Shown: positions 35,344-44,702, numbered from the stretch's first letter. The stretch is 64,000 nt of DNA from a marine actinobacterium MedAcidi-G3 (GCA_000817105.1 JUEP01000003.1:87678-151677); one strand, 5' to 3'. The notes: generated by a model not told the origin, from the sequence alone. Made by a program: numbers and translations.

Positions 35344-36513
35344 TCAACTTGGCATTAACGGTGGGGGTCCACCGAGGGTCATTAGATAGGTAACAAGGTC
35401 GTCGAGCTCTTTGTCTGAAAGTGTCTCGGCAAAAGAAATCATTCCCTGGCGATTTTCGGGACGAGAAGGTTTCTGGCCAGGGGCATTACGAATCCATTCT
35501 TTAAGGTCAGCAATATTGACAGAGCCGTCTTCTTCGTAAAGTTCAAAAATTGCTCCGGCAAATGAGGTTCTGGTCATCAAATGAGTCAGATTGGGTGCAT
35601 ATCCCGAAGTCAAGTTAGCGTTCCCATCAGCTGCTGACTCATAGACACCATTGATCACGTGACAGCTGACGCAATGTCTACCGAACAAGTCGTAGCCGCT
35701 TTTTGCTGCTGCAGCTGCTGGAATGTTGGCTGGCGTTAATTGCTCTCGGACCCATTCGTCATAATCCTCGTCGGTGAGTACCACTGCACGCATTTGCATA
35801 TTGGCGTGACTTAGCCCGCAAAATTCTGTGCACTCGCCATAGAAGATGCCTGGCACAGGTGAGCTAATGCGCCAAGAATGCACCCGCCCGGGGACGGCGT
35901 CCCGCTTTCCATTGAGTTGTGGAATCCAGAATGAGTGGATGACGTCATTTGAGCGGATATCTAGATTGATTTCTTCGCCTACTGGTATGACTATCTCGTT
36001 AGCCGTGACGATGTCTGAAACTCCATCTTCGTCTACGTCATAGCTGAACTGCCACCACCACTGTTGGCCTTCAACTTTGATCGTTCTTCCATCGCTTTTA
36101 CTGCTCAGATCAAAAACGGTAGGGATAGTTACGATTGCGAGGAACACCAACATAAACACCGGGATTAGTGTCCATGTCAGTTCAGCTTTTCGGTTCCCAT
36201 GGATTTGTTTAGGGAGTTCATTGGGGTCATCAGTAGGTCGTTCACGGAACTTAACAATCGCCGTTATGACTGCGCCAGCTACAAATAAGCCGACAGCGGC
36301 GGCCATGTAACCCGATAACCGCATTATCCCGTCAATTTGTTTCGCATTGTCTCCGACTGGATCCGTGGGGTCAATTCGCCCACTAGCGCATGAGGCAATT
36401 AACATTGATCCCAACAAAAGGGGGAGTAGTCGGAGCAGTCGACTCATAACAGACTGGGATTTGGTCATTTCTAGGCTTTTGACCTCGGTTGATATGGGGA
36501 TTCTTGGACTCAT
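35344..36513 (-). CDS. ctaC: Cytochrome c oxidase subunit II with fused cytochrome c domain (caa3 type)
   Basis: Lipoprotein subunit II: signal peptide with lipobox LIASC (acylated C42), two transmembrane segments (about 66-84 and 112-134), then the CuA domain with H193, C228, E230, C232, H236, M239. A C-terminal cytochrome c domain follows with CVSCH (281-285), so electrons can enter from the bc complex through the fused heme. The start overlaps the upstream gene by four bases (ATGA). Confidence 0.95.
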   Translation of the reverse strand: MSPRIPISTEVKSLEMTKSQSVMSRLLRLLPLLLGSMLIASCASGRIDPTDPVGDNAKQIDGIMRLSGYMAAAVGLFVAGAVITAIVKFRERPTDDPNELPKQIHGNRKAELTWTLIPVFMLVFLAIVTIPTVFDLSSKSDGRTIKVEGQQWWWQFSYDVDEDGVSDIVTANEIVIPVGEEINLDIRSNDVIHSFWIPQLNGKRDAVPGRVHSWRISSPVPGIFYGECTEFCGLSHANMQMRAVVLTDEDYDEWVREQLTPANIPAAAAAKSGYDLFGRHCVSCHVINGVYESAADGNANLTSGYAPNLTHLMTRTSFAGAIFELYEEDGSVNIADLKEWIRNAPGQKPSRPENRQGMISFAETLSDKELDDLVTYLMTLGGPPPLMPS

Positions 36514-37301
36514 TTGATAACTACCGGGAGGCGATGGTCTGGAGCAGAGTGCTCGTCGCTCGAATGGCTTTCCTCACCATGGTCTTCTTCGCCGTGGTGA
36601 TCTTCGTCATGGTGGTGAAAATCACGCTCGCCGCGAGCGGTAGCGGCAATGCCCCCAACTATCAGGGCCAAGCCGCCTAGCACTAACACTGATGCCACGA
36701 CAGCTTTACGGAGGTCCGGCTTCGCATACAAAACGAACGCGAATGCCAGTACCAAACTGGACGCGATTATTGCGAACCAACTGGCTCCATTCTTGCTCGA
36801 AGCTAAGAAAATTCGAGAAACCAACACAACGGGAAGGGCGATTGAAAGAGCCCCGTAGAGCGGTATTTCAAAGGGGGCTAGAATCCGCTTCCGTTCGACA
36901 GCATTAGCTTCCTGGTCCTTCGACAAATGTTCCGACCATGAACTAAACGTCCATTCGACCGCTGAAACGAGCAGGGTCGCTATGCCGAGAATGGCAATAA
37001 AACCATCGACAACCAGCCCCACCATCAATATGCCGAGGCCGATAGCACCCATTACCGGCCACCAAGCAGGAACTGCAGGATGGCTGTGGGCACGCTCTCT
37101 ATCTATCGAGTCGCCATCACCAATCGACAAAGCCAAACCTGCCAGAAGCGCGAAAGCTGCGGCGGCCGTGCCCAGCACTATTGTGCCAAAAAAGACGATA
37201 TGGCCATCGCCATCCATACCCGTAACTAACCCAAGCGCGACTGCTGCCGCAATGGCAAGTGTTACGCGTCCAGCAAAGTATCTGCTTGCAATTCCGAGCA
37301 T
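36510..37301 (-). CDS. Polytopic membrane protein with a His/Asp/Glu-rich tail, oxidase operon
   Basis: A 263-residue protein with about six to seven hydrophobic segments and a C-terminal tail (from about residue 228) containing HHHDEDHHGEEDHGEESH, a likely divalent-metal or copper binding stretch. Two small blocks, PAVPAWWPVMGAIGLG and EWTFSSW, resemble actinobacterial oxidase subunit IV, but the overall match is weak. It is 7 bp downstream of the subunit III-like gene and overlaps ctaC, so it is translated with the oxidase. A role in copper supply or as an accessory subunit is inference. Confidence 0.7.
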   Translation of the reverse strand: MLGIASRYFAGRVTLAIAAAVALGLVTGMDGDGHIVFFGTIVLGTAAAAFALLAGLALSIGDGDSIDRERAHSHPAVPAWWPVMGAIGLGILMVGLVVDGFIAILGIATLLVSAVEWTFSSWSEHLSKDQEANAVERKRILAPFEIPLYGALSIALPVVLVSRIFLASSKNGASWFAIIASSLVLAFAFVLYAKPDLRKAVVASVLVLGGLALIVGGIAATARGERDFHHHDEDHHGEEDHGEESHSSDEHSAPDHRLPVVIK

Positions 37302-37308
37302 CAGTCCC

Positions 37309-37917
37309 CTACTTCACCACGTAAACCGTGAACCATGTCACAGTCCATACAAGAGCCGCGAAATCCCAAAAGAAGACAGCGGCTCCAAAGGCTGTACTCC
37401 CTTGTTGCCCAACGCTGCCGCCTAGAGACCGAAGCCCCATTAGCCCAAGATAAAGGAGTCCTACAACAACAACGGCCAACGCAAGACCAGTAGTCGCAAA
37501 CGCAAGGTTTTGATATTCGCCGGCGCCTATCTCTACTCCCATACGGTTAAGGCTATACATCACCATATTTACAAACCCAAGCCCCAAAAGAAGAGTCGTG
37601 GCAATGGCCGTCCAGGCATGTGCCGTATCTTGCCGCCTACTAGCCCATAGCGCCCAGTGGGCGGTAATCATCGATGCCCCAAGGGTTAGAAGTGCATAAT
37701 CGAATTGGGGGTTTGGCACAGCTAAACCATCGAGCCAATCAGAACCCGGGTGGGGGCCTGAGGCATGCCGCCGAGCCATATAGAAGCCAAGCGCCCCTGC
37801 CATCATCATTGAGATCGCGGCACAGGCAAACCCAGTTGCTACAAGTTGGGTTCTAGGTCTTTGAGGTCGTCCCGATGCAAGGGCCGGGGTGGTAAGAGCG
37901 GGGGTGGTATCTGACAT
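37309..37917 (-). CDS. Divergent cytochrome c oxidase subunit III-like protein
   Basis: A 202-residue membrane protein with five hydrophobic segments in the COX3 pattern and a C-terminal helix FFWDFAALVWTVTWFTVYVV that corresponds to YWHFVDIVWIVIFAVVYLI of the true ctaE, with the conserved His replaced by Asp. Pairwise similarity to ctaE is low elsewhere. It is cotranscribed with the ligand-less subunit I-like gene (1-base overlap, TGATG or similar) and is probably its partner. Confidence 0.75.
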   Translation of the reverse strand: MSDTTPALTTPALASGRPQRPRTQLVATGFACAAISMMMAGALGFYMARRHASGPHPGSDWLDGLAVPNPQFDYALLTLGASMITAHWALWASRRQDTAHAWTAIATTLLLGLGFVNMVMYSLNRMGVEIGAGEYQNLAFATTGLALAVVVVGLLYLGLMGLRSLGGSVGQQGSTAFGAAVFFWDFAALVWTVTWFTVYVVK

Positions 37918-39593
37918 CAGGCAGTTACTTCTTCGGAGTCAGTGGAATCGAGTAGAGGGGTGCCCGAAGTGAGCATCGGCAAGTCATCTGCTTCACCTAT
38001 TGGCGGTGGCGACGGCAACATCCATTCTGGAGACAGTGCACCCCAAGGGTCATCATCTGCCTGTAGGCCCTTTTTCAAGCCTACGGAAATGAGCAAATTG
38101 AGAAGAAGTAAGCCAGCGCCCGCTATAAGAAGCGCTACTCCTGCAGCCCCAATAGCGCTCAGCCCTTCGGCTCCGCTGTCATCAATCCAACCCGAATACA
38201 CAGCAGTTGCATTTGGGTCTGCGTAAACAAAGTCCGGTTGCTCGGTGAGAAGGCCAGAAAGAGTTGGGCCAACGAACGCCAAAAGTGCTCCTGCGCCAAT
38301 CGCCAGAAAATTCAGCAGGCCCAAAAGTTCATTCAGTTGACGCCCCCAAATCTTAGGGGCCCACCAATGGATGGCAGCTAAAAGACCAAGTAACCCAGCG
38401 CCATATATCAACACGGATTGTTGACCTGTAACCCAAGTCGTCATGCGAAGTTGGGGGTTTCCATCGTTACCTCGGCCAGCTATCTCTAGCCAATCAACTG
38501 CTGCTCCAATGAAGCCCACAAGCGCACCAACCAGGATTAGTGTCCCGGCTGCAAAGGCAGCAAGCAATGAAGTGCTGATCTTTGGCAACTTACGATTTTG
38601 GATTACTGCCAGACCTAAGAGTCCAAGCAGTCCCAATGTGCCGAGAAGTGCTCCGCCGTAAAGCGCAACTAGAACCACGCCTTCAACACCATCAATAATG
38701 TCCGCGCCTTCTCCGGTTATCGCAAAGTTGGTCCAGGCCCCAAAACCAAAAAGCCCAACCAGCCCAATAGTGAAGTACATCGCTAGGGGCTCTATTACCC
38801 GACGCCGGGCGTTAGCAAGCACTATTTCTGCTGCAACACCGAGGACAGGAACGACATAAATAAATAGTTGTGGGGTTCGGTGGATCCAATCAATCCGCTC
38901 CCAAACCCCGTAGTTACCGAATAAGAAAACTCGTCCATACCGATGATCTACATAAATAATCGCTATCTGCCCGAGCAAAACAGGAAGGCTAACGACCAGC
39001 ATTGACGCTGAAACTAAAGACGACCAGGTAAAAGGTGGCGTCTCATCCATGTAGAGGCCCGGCGACCTCATCGTCATTATTGTTGTTGCAACACTTATAG
39101 CACCAAGAAGCAACGCCACTACAAGTCCACTCAATGCAAGAAGATGCAAGTCAACCCCGTTGGCCCAGCCTCCATAAGGACCCCCATTACCTAGGTATGC
39201 CCCGATTAATACAACCGCCGATACTTTCCAAGTCCAAAAAGACGCGGTCGCGGCACGCGGGAACGCAAGGTTAGAAGCGCCAATCTGCAAGGGCACGATG
39301 TACATCGACACACCCAGGAAAGCTGGAATTATGAAAAGGAGCGTTAAAGCTTCGCGAGAAAAGGCAAACCCTTGAGCAAAGCTGTCAGAGCTGAGAGTGA
39401 CGAACTCGGTGGCTGAAGTGAGATCCAGTCTGACTAATAAATCGAGAACAGTTCCTAAGACCAAGTACAGAACCGAGCAGACGATGAAAAGTCGGCCAGT
39501 TCGCTTATGGTCAGCGGTCGTTAGCCACCCAAAAGGGGTCGGGTCTTCCACGGGCACGCCGGGGGCTGTTGAAGCGTTGTTGTTTTCGCTCAT
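37917..39593 (-). CDS. Heme-copper oxidase subunit I-like protein lacking all metal ligands
   Basis: A 558-residue, twelve-or-more-helix protein that aligns along its length with ctaD (shared LTTADHKRTG, MYIVPLQIGASNLAFPR, GGPYGGW, WAPKIWGRQLNE). At each ligand site the residue differs: S79 for the heme a His, T240 for CuB His in TPQLF (HPEVY in ctaD, so Tyr also becomes F244 and Glu becomes Q242), N289-F290 for the CuB His pair, and Q391 and S393 for the last two heme His. It cannot bind hemes or CuB in the canonical way. It is first in the operon that contains ctaC-ctaD-ctaE, which suggests a structural role with the oxidase. Confidence 0.85.
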   Translation of the reverse strand: MSENNNASTAPGVPVEDPTPFGWLTTADHKRTGRLFIVCSVLYLVLGTVLDLLVRLDLTSATEFVTLSSDSFAQGFAFSREALTLLFIIPAFLGVSMYIVPLQIGASNLAFPRAATASFWTWKVSAVVLIGAYLGNGGPYGGWANGVDLHLLALSGLVVALLLGAISVATTIMTMRSPGLYMDETPPFTWSSLVSASMLVVSLPVLLGQIAIIYVDHRYGRVFLFGNYGVWERIDWIHRTPQLFIYVVPVLGVAAEIVLANARRRVIEPLAMYFTIGLVGLFGFGAWTNFAITGEGADIIDGVEGVVLVALYGGALLGTLGLLGLLGLAVIQNRKLPKISTSLLAAFAAGTLILVGALVGFIGAAVDWLEIAGRGNDGNPQLRMTTWVTGQQSVLIYGAGLLGLLAAIHWWAPKIWGRQLNELLGLLNFLAIGAGALLAFVGPTLSGLLTEQPDFVYADPNATAVYSGWIDDSGAEGLSAIGAAGVALLIAGAGLLLLNLLISVGLKKGLQADDDPWGALSPEWMLPSPPPIGEADDLPMLTSGTPLLDSTDSEEVTA

Positions 39594-39664
39594 CGTGTCC
39601 TGCTGCTTGCTGCCTCGATAACTAGGGATTGGTGCCTACCTGACGGTTGGCTGTGCCCGTATGC

Positions 39665-39697
39665 GCGGGCAAGCCCGCACAGGTGCTGAGTAAGCAC
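39665..39697. promoter_or_regulatory. Inverted repeats upstream of the oxidase operon
   Basis: The 186-bp gap between the oxidase operon and ctaB holds two inverted repeats: GCGGGC AA GCCCGC (39665-39678) and GTGCT GAGTA AGCAC (39683-39697). Neither is followed by a T-run on either strand, so operator or leader structure is more likely than a terminator. The operon promoter must lie in this gap. No other gene is present. Confidence 0.4.
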
Positions 39698-39779
39698 TTT
39701 ACTCACCAGATTGCCAGTCATGAAACTCGAAAGCTCGTTCTGTCATAGTCTTTTCGACACTTATTTTGCTGAGAGACAA

Positions 39780-40697
39780 TCATGCGGAAGCTCCGTAAAC
39801 CAACACATCAACAGCAACGGCAACAAACAACGCCCCCAAGTAGATGATCGAAAAATGAAAAACCTTCATCGCTTGCACCGAATTAGGTCGGCGGAGCAAC
39901 TCAATCGTACGCCACAAGAACACCAAACCACCCGCTACTGCGACTGCAAGATAAAGCAAACTAGTTCCGGCGACAATGTGAAACCAAAGTGAAAGACCCA
40001 TGACTACAACGGTGTACGCAATCATGCTTATGGCAGTACTGCGAATACTCGTGACTACTGGCAGCATCGGTACCGAGGCCGCTTCGTAGTCATCCGCGTA
40101 CTTAATAGCTAACGCCCAAAAGTGTGGCGGTGTCCAAAAGAAGATGATCGCGAACAAAATAAATGCGCTGAGGCTTAGAGATCCTGTTACTGCGGACCAA
40201 CCGATCAACGCAGGAGCTGCACCAGCAGCGCCACCAATCACGATGTTCTGTTTTGAAGTTCGTTTCAACCAAAGGGAATAAACAAAGACGTAGAACAAAC
40301 ATGCACCAACTGCCAGAACTGCTGAGAGCCAATTCACCCAGAGTACGAATAAGCAAAATGCCGAAGTCTCTAACATCACCGCAAAGACGAGCGCCGCCTT
40401 GGGAGAAACAGCGCCTGTTACCAAAGGACGGCCCTGAGTCCGCTCCATTAAGCGATCTATATCTCGATCGATGTACATGTTGAATGTATTTGCGCCGCCG
40501 GCAGCAAGAGTCCCACCAACGACGGTTAACAGAACTAACGAAATATCTGGCATGCCGCCTTCGGCAAGAATCATTGAAGGGACGGTCGTGATCAAAAGAA
40601 GCTCGATAATGCGTGGCTTTGTGAGCATGACAAAGGCGGAGAGTGTCGCCATCACTCCCCTGTCGCCAGTTCTGATGGTCGTTGTGCCGTCCTCCAT
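39780..40697 (-). CDS. ctaB: Protoheme IX farnesyltransferase (heme O synthase)
   Basis: UbiA-superfamily enzyme that attaches farnesyl to heme b, making heme O for the aa3 oxidase. The TKPRIIELLL start, NTFNMYIDRDIDRLMERT (first Asp-rich site) and TPPHFWALAIKYADDY (second Asp-rich site) are intact, with about nine hydrophobic segments. The frame opens at a TTG at 40736; I use the ATG at 40697. An ATG at 40652 with an upstream AGGGG is an alternative. Divergent from ctaA. Confidence 0.93.
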   Translation of the reverse strand: MEDGTTTIRTGDRGVMATLSAFVMLTKPRIIELLLITTVPSMILAEGGMPDISLVLLTVVGGTLAAGGANTFNMYIDRDIDRLMERTQGRPLVTGAVSPKAALVFAVMLETSAFCLFVLWVNWLSAVLAVGACLFYVFVYSLWLKRTSKQNIVIGGAAGAAPALIGWSAVTGSLSLSAFILFAIIFFWTPPHFWALAIKYADDYEAASVPMLPVVTSIRSTAISMIAYTVVVMGLSLWFHIVAGTSLLYLAVAVAGGLVFLWRTIELLRRPNSVQAMKVFHFSIIYLGALFVAVAVDVLVYGASA

Positions 40698-40781
40698 CGT
40701 GCGCCACGATACGGCCCAGAAGCCCTTCTGACCCAACTAGATGGCGTGATTCGCGCAGAATGTTGTTTGAGTCGTAAATTC

Positions 40782-41675
40782 ATGACTGTGAAAATTGTTA
40801 CTTTGACCCCTCGCCAATACCACCGGCTGACACAAATAGCCCTTTGGCTTCTGGCTCTAATAGTAGTTTCTGGGGCCGCCGTCCGGCTCAGCGGTAGCGG
40901 CCTCGGGTGCAGCGACTGGCCAAACTGTGAGCCCGGTCAACTTATCCCAGAAGCAAATTTTCATGCTTGGGTGGAGTTCGGTAACCGACTCATCACTGGT
41001 CTTGTTTCGATCGCAGTAGTTCTTGCAGTTTTAGGATCTGCGAGACGAGTTCCAAATTTCACGCGCCTGACTAAATGGTCTTGGGGCCTTGTCGCAGGTG
41101 TCGCTGCACAAATCATTCTCGGGGCGTTCACGGTCCTTAGCCATTTATCGCCACCAATAGTGATGAGTCACTTCCTGCTCTCAATGGTTTTGGTCTGGAA
41201 CTCTGTGGTGCTCGAAGATATTGCTCGACCTGATAAGTCAAATCGTAACGATTCGCTTATAGGCAGGGGACTTCGATACCACGCTCAAGCGGTCGGCGTA
41301 GCAGCAGTTGCAGTGATCTTGACAGGCACAGTCGTTACAGCCAGCGGTCCTCACGGGGGAGATGAAAACATTGTCCGTTTAGGTTTTTCATTTCCATACG
41401 TAGCAAAAATCCATGGTTCGGCTGTAGTGCTACTCGTCCTTTTGACTCTTTCACTAGTTGTTAAAGCGCGTGAACTGGAAAAGTCTTTGTTCAAACGCCG
41501 AGTCTCTATTGCCCTCGGCATCACTCTGGGTCAAGCAGCGATTGGTTACACCCAGTACTTCACTAAATTGCCCGTCCTACTTGTGGGTTGCCATATAGCC
41601 GGAGCCACACTTTTGTGGATAGCTATTATTCGGCTGCTTCTTGCTAGCAGTAGCAGACCGACCGAGGGAGTCTGA
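40782..41675 (+). CDS. ctaA: Heme A synthase
   Basis: COX15/CtaA-type membrane enzyme that oxidises the heme O methyl group to formyl. The N-terminal [21 protein letters not shown] motif, with the paired cysteines of the Gram-positive type, FGNRLITG with the first heme His site nearby, and the second-half [13 protein letters not shown] and [11 protein letters not shown] are visible. Eight hydrophobic segments, length 297 from ATG 40782. Paired divergently with ctaB, beside the oxidase operon. Confidence 0.93.
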   Translation: MTVKIVTLTPRQYHRLTQIALWLLALIVVSGAAVRLSGSGLGCSDWPNCEPGQLIPEANFHAWVEFGNRLITGLVSIAVVLAVLGSARRVPNFTRLTKWSWGLVAGVAAQIILGAFTVLSHLSPPIVMSHFLLSMVLVWNSVVLEDIARPDKSNRNDSLIGRGLRYHAQAVGVAAVAVILTGTVVTASGPHGGDENIVRLGFSFPYVAKIHGSAVVLLVLLTLSLVVKARELEKSLFKRRVSIALGITLGQAAIGYTQYFTKLPVLLVGCHIAGATLLWIAIIRLLLASSSRPTEGV

Positions 41676-41676
41676 G

Positions 41677-42012
41677 ATGTTTATTCTGTTTTCCAATTTA
41701 AACAGCGAATCTGAGACAGAAGTTGAGAACTCCCCAGTCCTTACTGAAGAAGGTGACCCAACAGCATCAACAGACGAAGATGTGCCTTGGATTGTTTTAG
41801 TGTGGAATGACCCAATAAACCTTATGAGTTATGTCACACATGTTCTTCAAAAGCTATTTGGGTACAGCACTGAAAAAGCCACTCAACTAATGCTTGATGT
41901 GCACAACAAAGGCCGAGCTGTTGTCTCAAACGGATCAAAAGAGAAAGCTGAACTCGATGTCTTCAGACTTCACGAATATGGCCTGTGGGCAACTATGCAG
42001 AAAGACTCCTGA
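41677..42012 (+). CDS. clpS: ATP-dependent Clp protease adaptor ClpS
   Basis: Adaptor that delivers N-degron substrates to ClpAP/ClpCP. After an acidic N-terminal tail of about 30 residues comes [19 protein letters not shown], matching the ClpS signature, and later [12 protein letters not shown] with the substrate-binding Met/His positions. ATG at 41677 starts two bases after the ctaA stop; 111 residues. Confidence 0.93.
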   Translation: MFILFSNLNSESETEVENSPVLTEEGDPTASTDEDVPWIVLVWNDPINLMSYVTHVLQKLFGYSTEKATQLMLDVHNKGRAVVSNGSKEKAELDVFRLHEYGLWATMQKDS

Positions 42013-42013
42013 G

Positions 42014-42496
42014 ATGTTTGTCGACCGGCGTTTTCGGGTGAAGCGAAACGGGAACGTAGAAATCAAAATTGCCGAAGATGAGCGACTCTTACTAGTAAAT
42101 CTGATCGGACAACTTAGAGAGCTGGTCCTTTCGACCGCCCCCGAAGGAGAAGTAGATCCTTCGCTAAGACGGTTATATCCAGCCGCCTACGCTGATAATG
42201 CTCAGCAAGAGTTGGAATATCAACGTTCGATGAGAGATCAACTCCTAGAAAGACGTCTTTCGAATCTTGATGCGGTTGAAACAACACTTAGTGATCGCGA
42301 ACTTGGACAGGAAACTCTGAATTGTTGGATCATGGCCATCAATGATTTACGGCTTGTCCTTGGCACGCATTTAGACGTGAGCGAAGAGGATGAACCCAAC
42401 TTTCTCGACGATGATGACCCTCAACAACACCAAAGCGCTATCTACCATTACCTGAGTCATTTGCTTGGCGAGTTAGTTGAAGTCGCTGACAACTAG
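42014..42496 (+). CDS. DUF2017 family protein
   Basis: A 160-residue soluble protein, largely helical, of the actinobacterial family usually found next to clpS. Visible features are LRRLYPAAYADN with the conserved Tyr-Pro and the central QRSMRDQLLERR helix. Its start lies one base after the clpS stop. Function is not established; the fixed pairing with clpS suggests a link to protein turnover. Confidence 0.82.
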   Translation: MFVDRRFRVKRNGNVEIKIAEDERLLLVNLIGQLRELVLSTAPEGEVDPSLRRLYPAAYADNAQQELEYQRSMRDQLLERRLSNLDAVETTLSDRELGQETLNCWIMAINDLRLVLGTHLDVSEEDEPNFLDDDDPQQHQSAIYHYLSHLLGELVEVADN

Positions 42497-42554
42497 GCGC
42501 CCATTTCGTAGATCGGTGGTTTCCCGACCTGAGGCCCCTAGTCTGGGCCTGCTG

Positions 42555-42627
42555 GCCCCCATCGTCTAGCGGCCTAGGACACCGGCCTTTCACGCCGGCA
42601 GCACGGGTTCGAATCCCGTTGGGGGTG
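42555..42627 (+). tRNA. tRNA-Glu (anticodon UUC)
   Basis: Cloverleaf with acceptor GCCCCCA/TGGGGGT (one G-U), anticodon stem CCGGC/GCCGG around loop CTTTCAC, T-arm ACGGG TTCGAAT CCCGT and discriminator G. The following CCA at 42628-42630 is encoded, unlike the other tRNAs in this window. It sits between the DUF2017 gene and a convergent histidine kinase. Confidence 0.95.
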
Positions 42628-42666
42628 CCAATTTGTCTGTCAACCAATAGGCCCTTCTCAGCCCGG

Positions 42667-43995
42667 TTATCCAACTGGTGGGAAAGAAAGTTCTATTGTT
42701 GTACCTGGTTGACCGTCATCAATTATCCGAGCTTGACCTCCGAAGCTCTCGGCTACATGTCGGACAATTGAAAGACCCAAACCAGAACCGGGTAGTGATC
42801 GAGCCCCTTCGGTCCGATAAAAGCGTTCGAAAACCTGCTCGTGCTCTTCGACTGGTATCCCCGGACCGTTGTCCGACACTCTTACCGATCCGTTCTCTAC
42901 TCGAACTTGAACTGAGGAGTCCGGTGGATTCCACTTCAATGCGTTGTCGACCATGTTCGATACGGCTCTTTCGACCAAAGCTGGCGCCGCTATGATTTGT
43001 GATGAGGTGGCGGTGTAGACGATGTTGTAAGAGGTTCGCCGCCGGTGACGCTGCACGACGGCATCAACTAGTTCATCAAGTTCTATGCACTCTGCTTCAC
43101 CCATGTGATGTTGATCTGTCGCTAAGTCAACTAGTTCAGTAACCAAACCCGTTAATTCATCGAGTTCGAACAAAACATCATCCAAGATCAGTCGTCGCTC
43201 ATCCTCTTCTATCGAAGAGTTGCGTTGCATATATTCCAAGTTCGTCCGAAGGCTTGTAATCGGGGTTCGAAGTTCATGGCTGGCGTCAGTCACCAGTCTG
43301 TGCTGTTGTTCTCTAGATATGCTCAACGCCCCCAGCATTTCGTTGAAACTTGAGGCTAGCTGGCCAAATTCGTCGTCTCGTTTAATGTCAATCGGTTGAT
43401 CAACATTTTGTGTCTCAGCGACTCTCGTGGCTGCTTCGGTGAGTCTTCGAACCGGGCGTACGACGCGTCCTGCGACAACAAATCCAATCAGACCTGATCC
43501 AGCTACCCCAATGACAAAGATTTGGATACTCATCCGCCACAAGCCAGCAAGTTGTGCGTCTACCTCATCCATAGGTCGAGCGACCATCGCTGCACGACCA
43601 GGTGTTCGAAGAGGAAGCGTCAGAACCCGCATCCGATAACCCGCTATCTCCGTGGTTGATATTCGTGAACTAATTTTCCGTTGAGCGACCAAAAGATTTT
43701 CGGGAAGAATAGGAAGCGGCTCAACATTGCTTGCCCAGATCCGGCGGTTGTCGTCAAAGACTTGCAGCAACACATCGTCTGGCGCGTAATCTCCAAACAT
43801 CCGGCGATCGAATTCTCGAAGCCGACCAAATTTTTCGCTTAGCTGAATCACTGCGCTGGCCCTCAAACGCAATTTTGAATCAATGCTTTCGACGGCTTGC
43901 CCTCTTGCCAAATACAAAAAAGACCCGGCTACGCATGCCACGGCGATAGCAACCACCAAAGCAACTAGGACAGCCACTCGGGCACGAAAACTCAT
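42667..43995 (-). CDS. Sensor histidine kinase (MprB-like)
   Basis: A 442-residue kinase: transmembrane helices at about 6-29 and 156-178 flanking an extracytoplasmic domain of about 125 residues, HAMP domain (178-230), HisKA with SHELRTP (phospho-acceptor H240), and HATPase with N box (NMVDNALKWN), SDNGPGIP and GSGLGLSIVR. It overlaps the response regulator upstream by four bases (ATGA). Signal unknown; the layout resembles MprB/PrrB of mycobacteria. Confidence 0.92.
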   Translation of the reverse strand: MSFRARVAVLVALVVAIAVACVAGSFLYLARGQAVESIDSKLRLRASAVIQLSEKFGRLREFDRRMFGDYAPDDVLLQVFDDNRRIWASNVEPLPILPENLLVAQRKISSRISTTEIAGYRMRVLTLPLRTPGRAAMVARPMDEVDAQLAGLWRMSIQIFVIGVAGSGLIGFVVAGRVVRPVRRLTEAATRVAETQNVDQPIDIKRDDEFGQLASSFNEMLGALSISREQQHRLVTDASHELRTPITSLRTNLEYMQRNSSIEEDERRLILDDVLFELDELTGLVTELVDLATDQHHMGEAECIELDELVDAVVQRHRRRTSYNIVYTATSSQIIAAPALVERAVSNMVDNALKWNPPDSSVQVRVENGSVRVSDNGPGIPVEEHEQVFERFYRTEGARSLPGSGLGLSIVRHVAESFGGQARIIDDGQPGTTIELSFPPVG

Positions 43996-44702
43996 GAAGA
44001 CCTGAGGACATACCCGATACCACGGACTGTCCTTATCAATCTGTGATCACCATCTATCTCTGTTTTCCTTCGGAGATAGCCGATGTAAACCTCCAAACTG
44101 TTAGATGACAGCGCTGCGTCGTATCCCCATACCGCTTCGTAAATCTGATCTCGGGTCAGGACCTGGTTTGGATGTTCTAAAAAAAGTTCAAGTAACTCAT
44201 ACTCAGTTCGCGTGAGTTCTAACAGCTGACCGTTTCTATGAGCTTGCCGCGCTTGTCTGTCAAGCGTGAGGCCTTCGAAAGCCAGGGGTTCCAGATCAAA
44301 ACCAGCTTCCATTGGTCTGTTCCGTCGCAGCAGCGCTCTTATACGCGCTAGTAGCTCATCTAAAGCAAACGGTTTTGCGAGATAATCGTCGGCACCTGAA
44401 TCGAGACCGTTAACTCGATGCTCAGTTTCATGCCGAGCCGTCAAGAGCAAGATAGGCAACTCCGAGCCTTGAGACCTTAAACGACGACACACTTCGATTC
44501 CTCCAAGGCCTGGCATGGTCAAATCAAGAATCATAAGATCTACGTGGCTTGACATTCGTATGGCGTCTAGCCCGTCACTTGCAGTCTGAACCTCATAGTT
44601 TTCAGAGCTGAGTGCGCGTTCCAAGGCCTGACGAATTCTCTTATCGTCATCAGCGATCCCAATCACGGCATTATTAACGGTTGGCCTATCTGACGAGCTC
44701 AT
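43992..44702 (-). CDS. OmpR-family response regulator (MprA/PrrA-like)
   Basis: A 236-residue two-domain regulator: receiver domain with acidic pocket DDD (18-20), phospho-acceptor D60 and the conserved Lys in AKPFALDELL, then a winged-helix DNA-binding domain with LTRTEYELLELFLEHPNQVLTR and RTVRGIGYVLR. Partner of the kinase that follows. Divergent from the beta-propeller lipoprotein gene across 90 bp, which makes that gene a possible target. Confidence 0.94.
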   Translation of the reverse strand: MSSSDRPTVNNAVIGIADDDKRIRQALERALSSENYEVQTASDGLDAIRMSSHVDLMILDLTMPGLGGIEVCRRLRSQGSELPILLLTARHETEHRVNGLDSGADDYLAKPFALDELLARIRALLRRNRPMEAGFDLEPLAFEGLTLDRQARQAHRNGQLLELTRTEYELLELFLEHPNQVLTRDQIYEAVWGYDAALSSNSLEVYIGYLRRKTEIDGDHRLIRTVRGIGYVLRSS

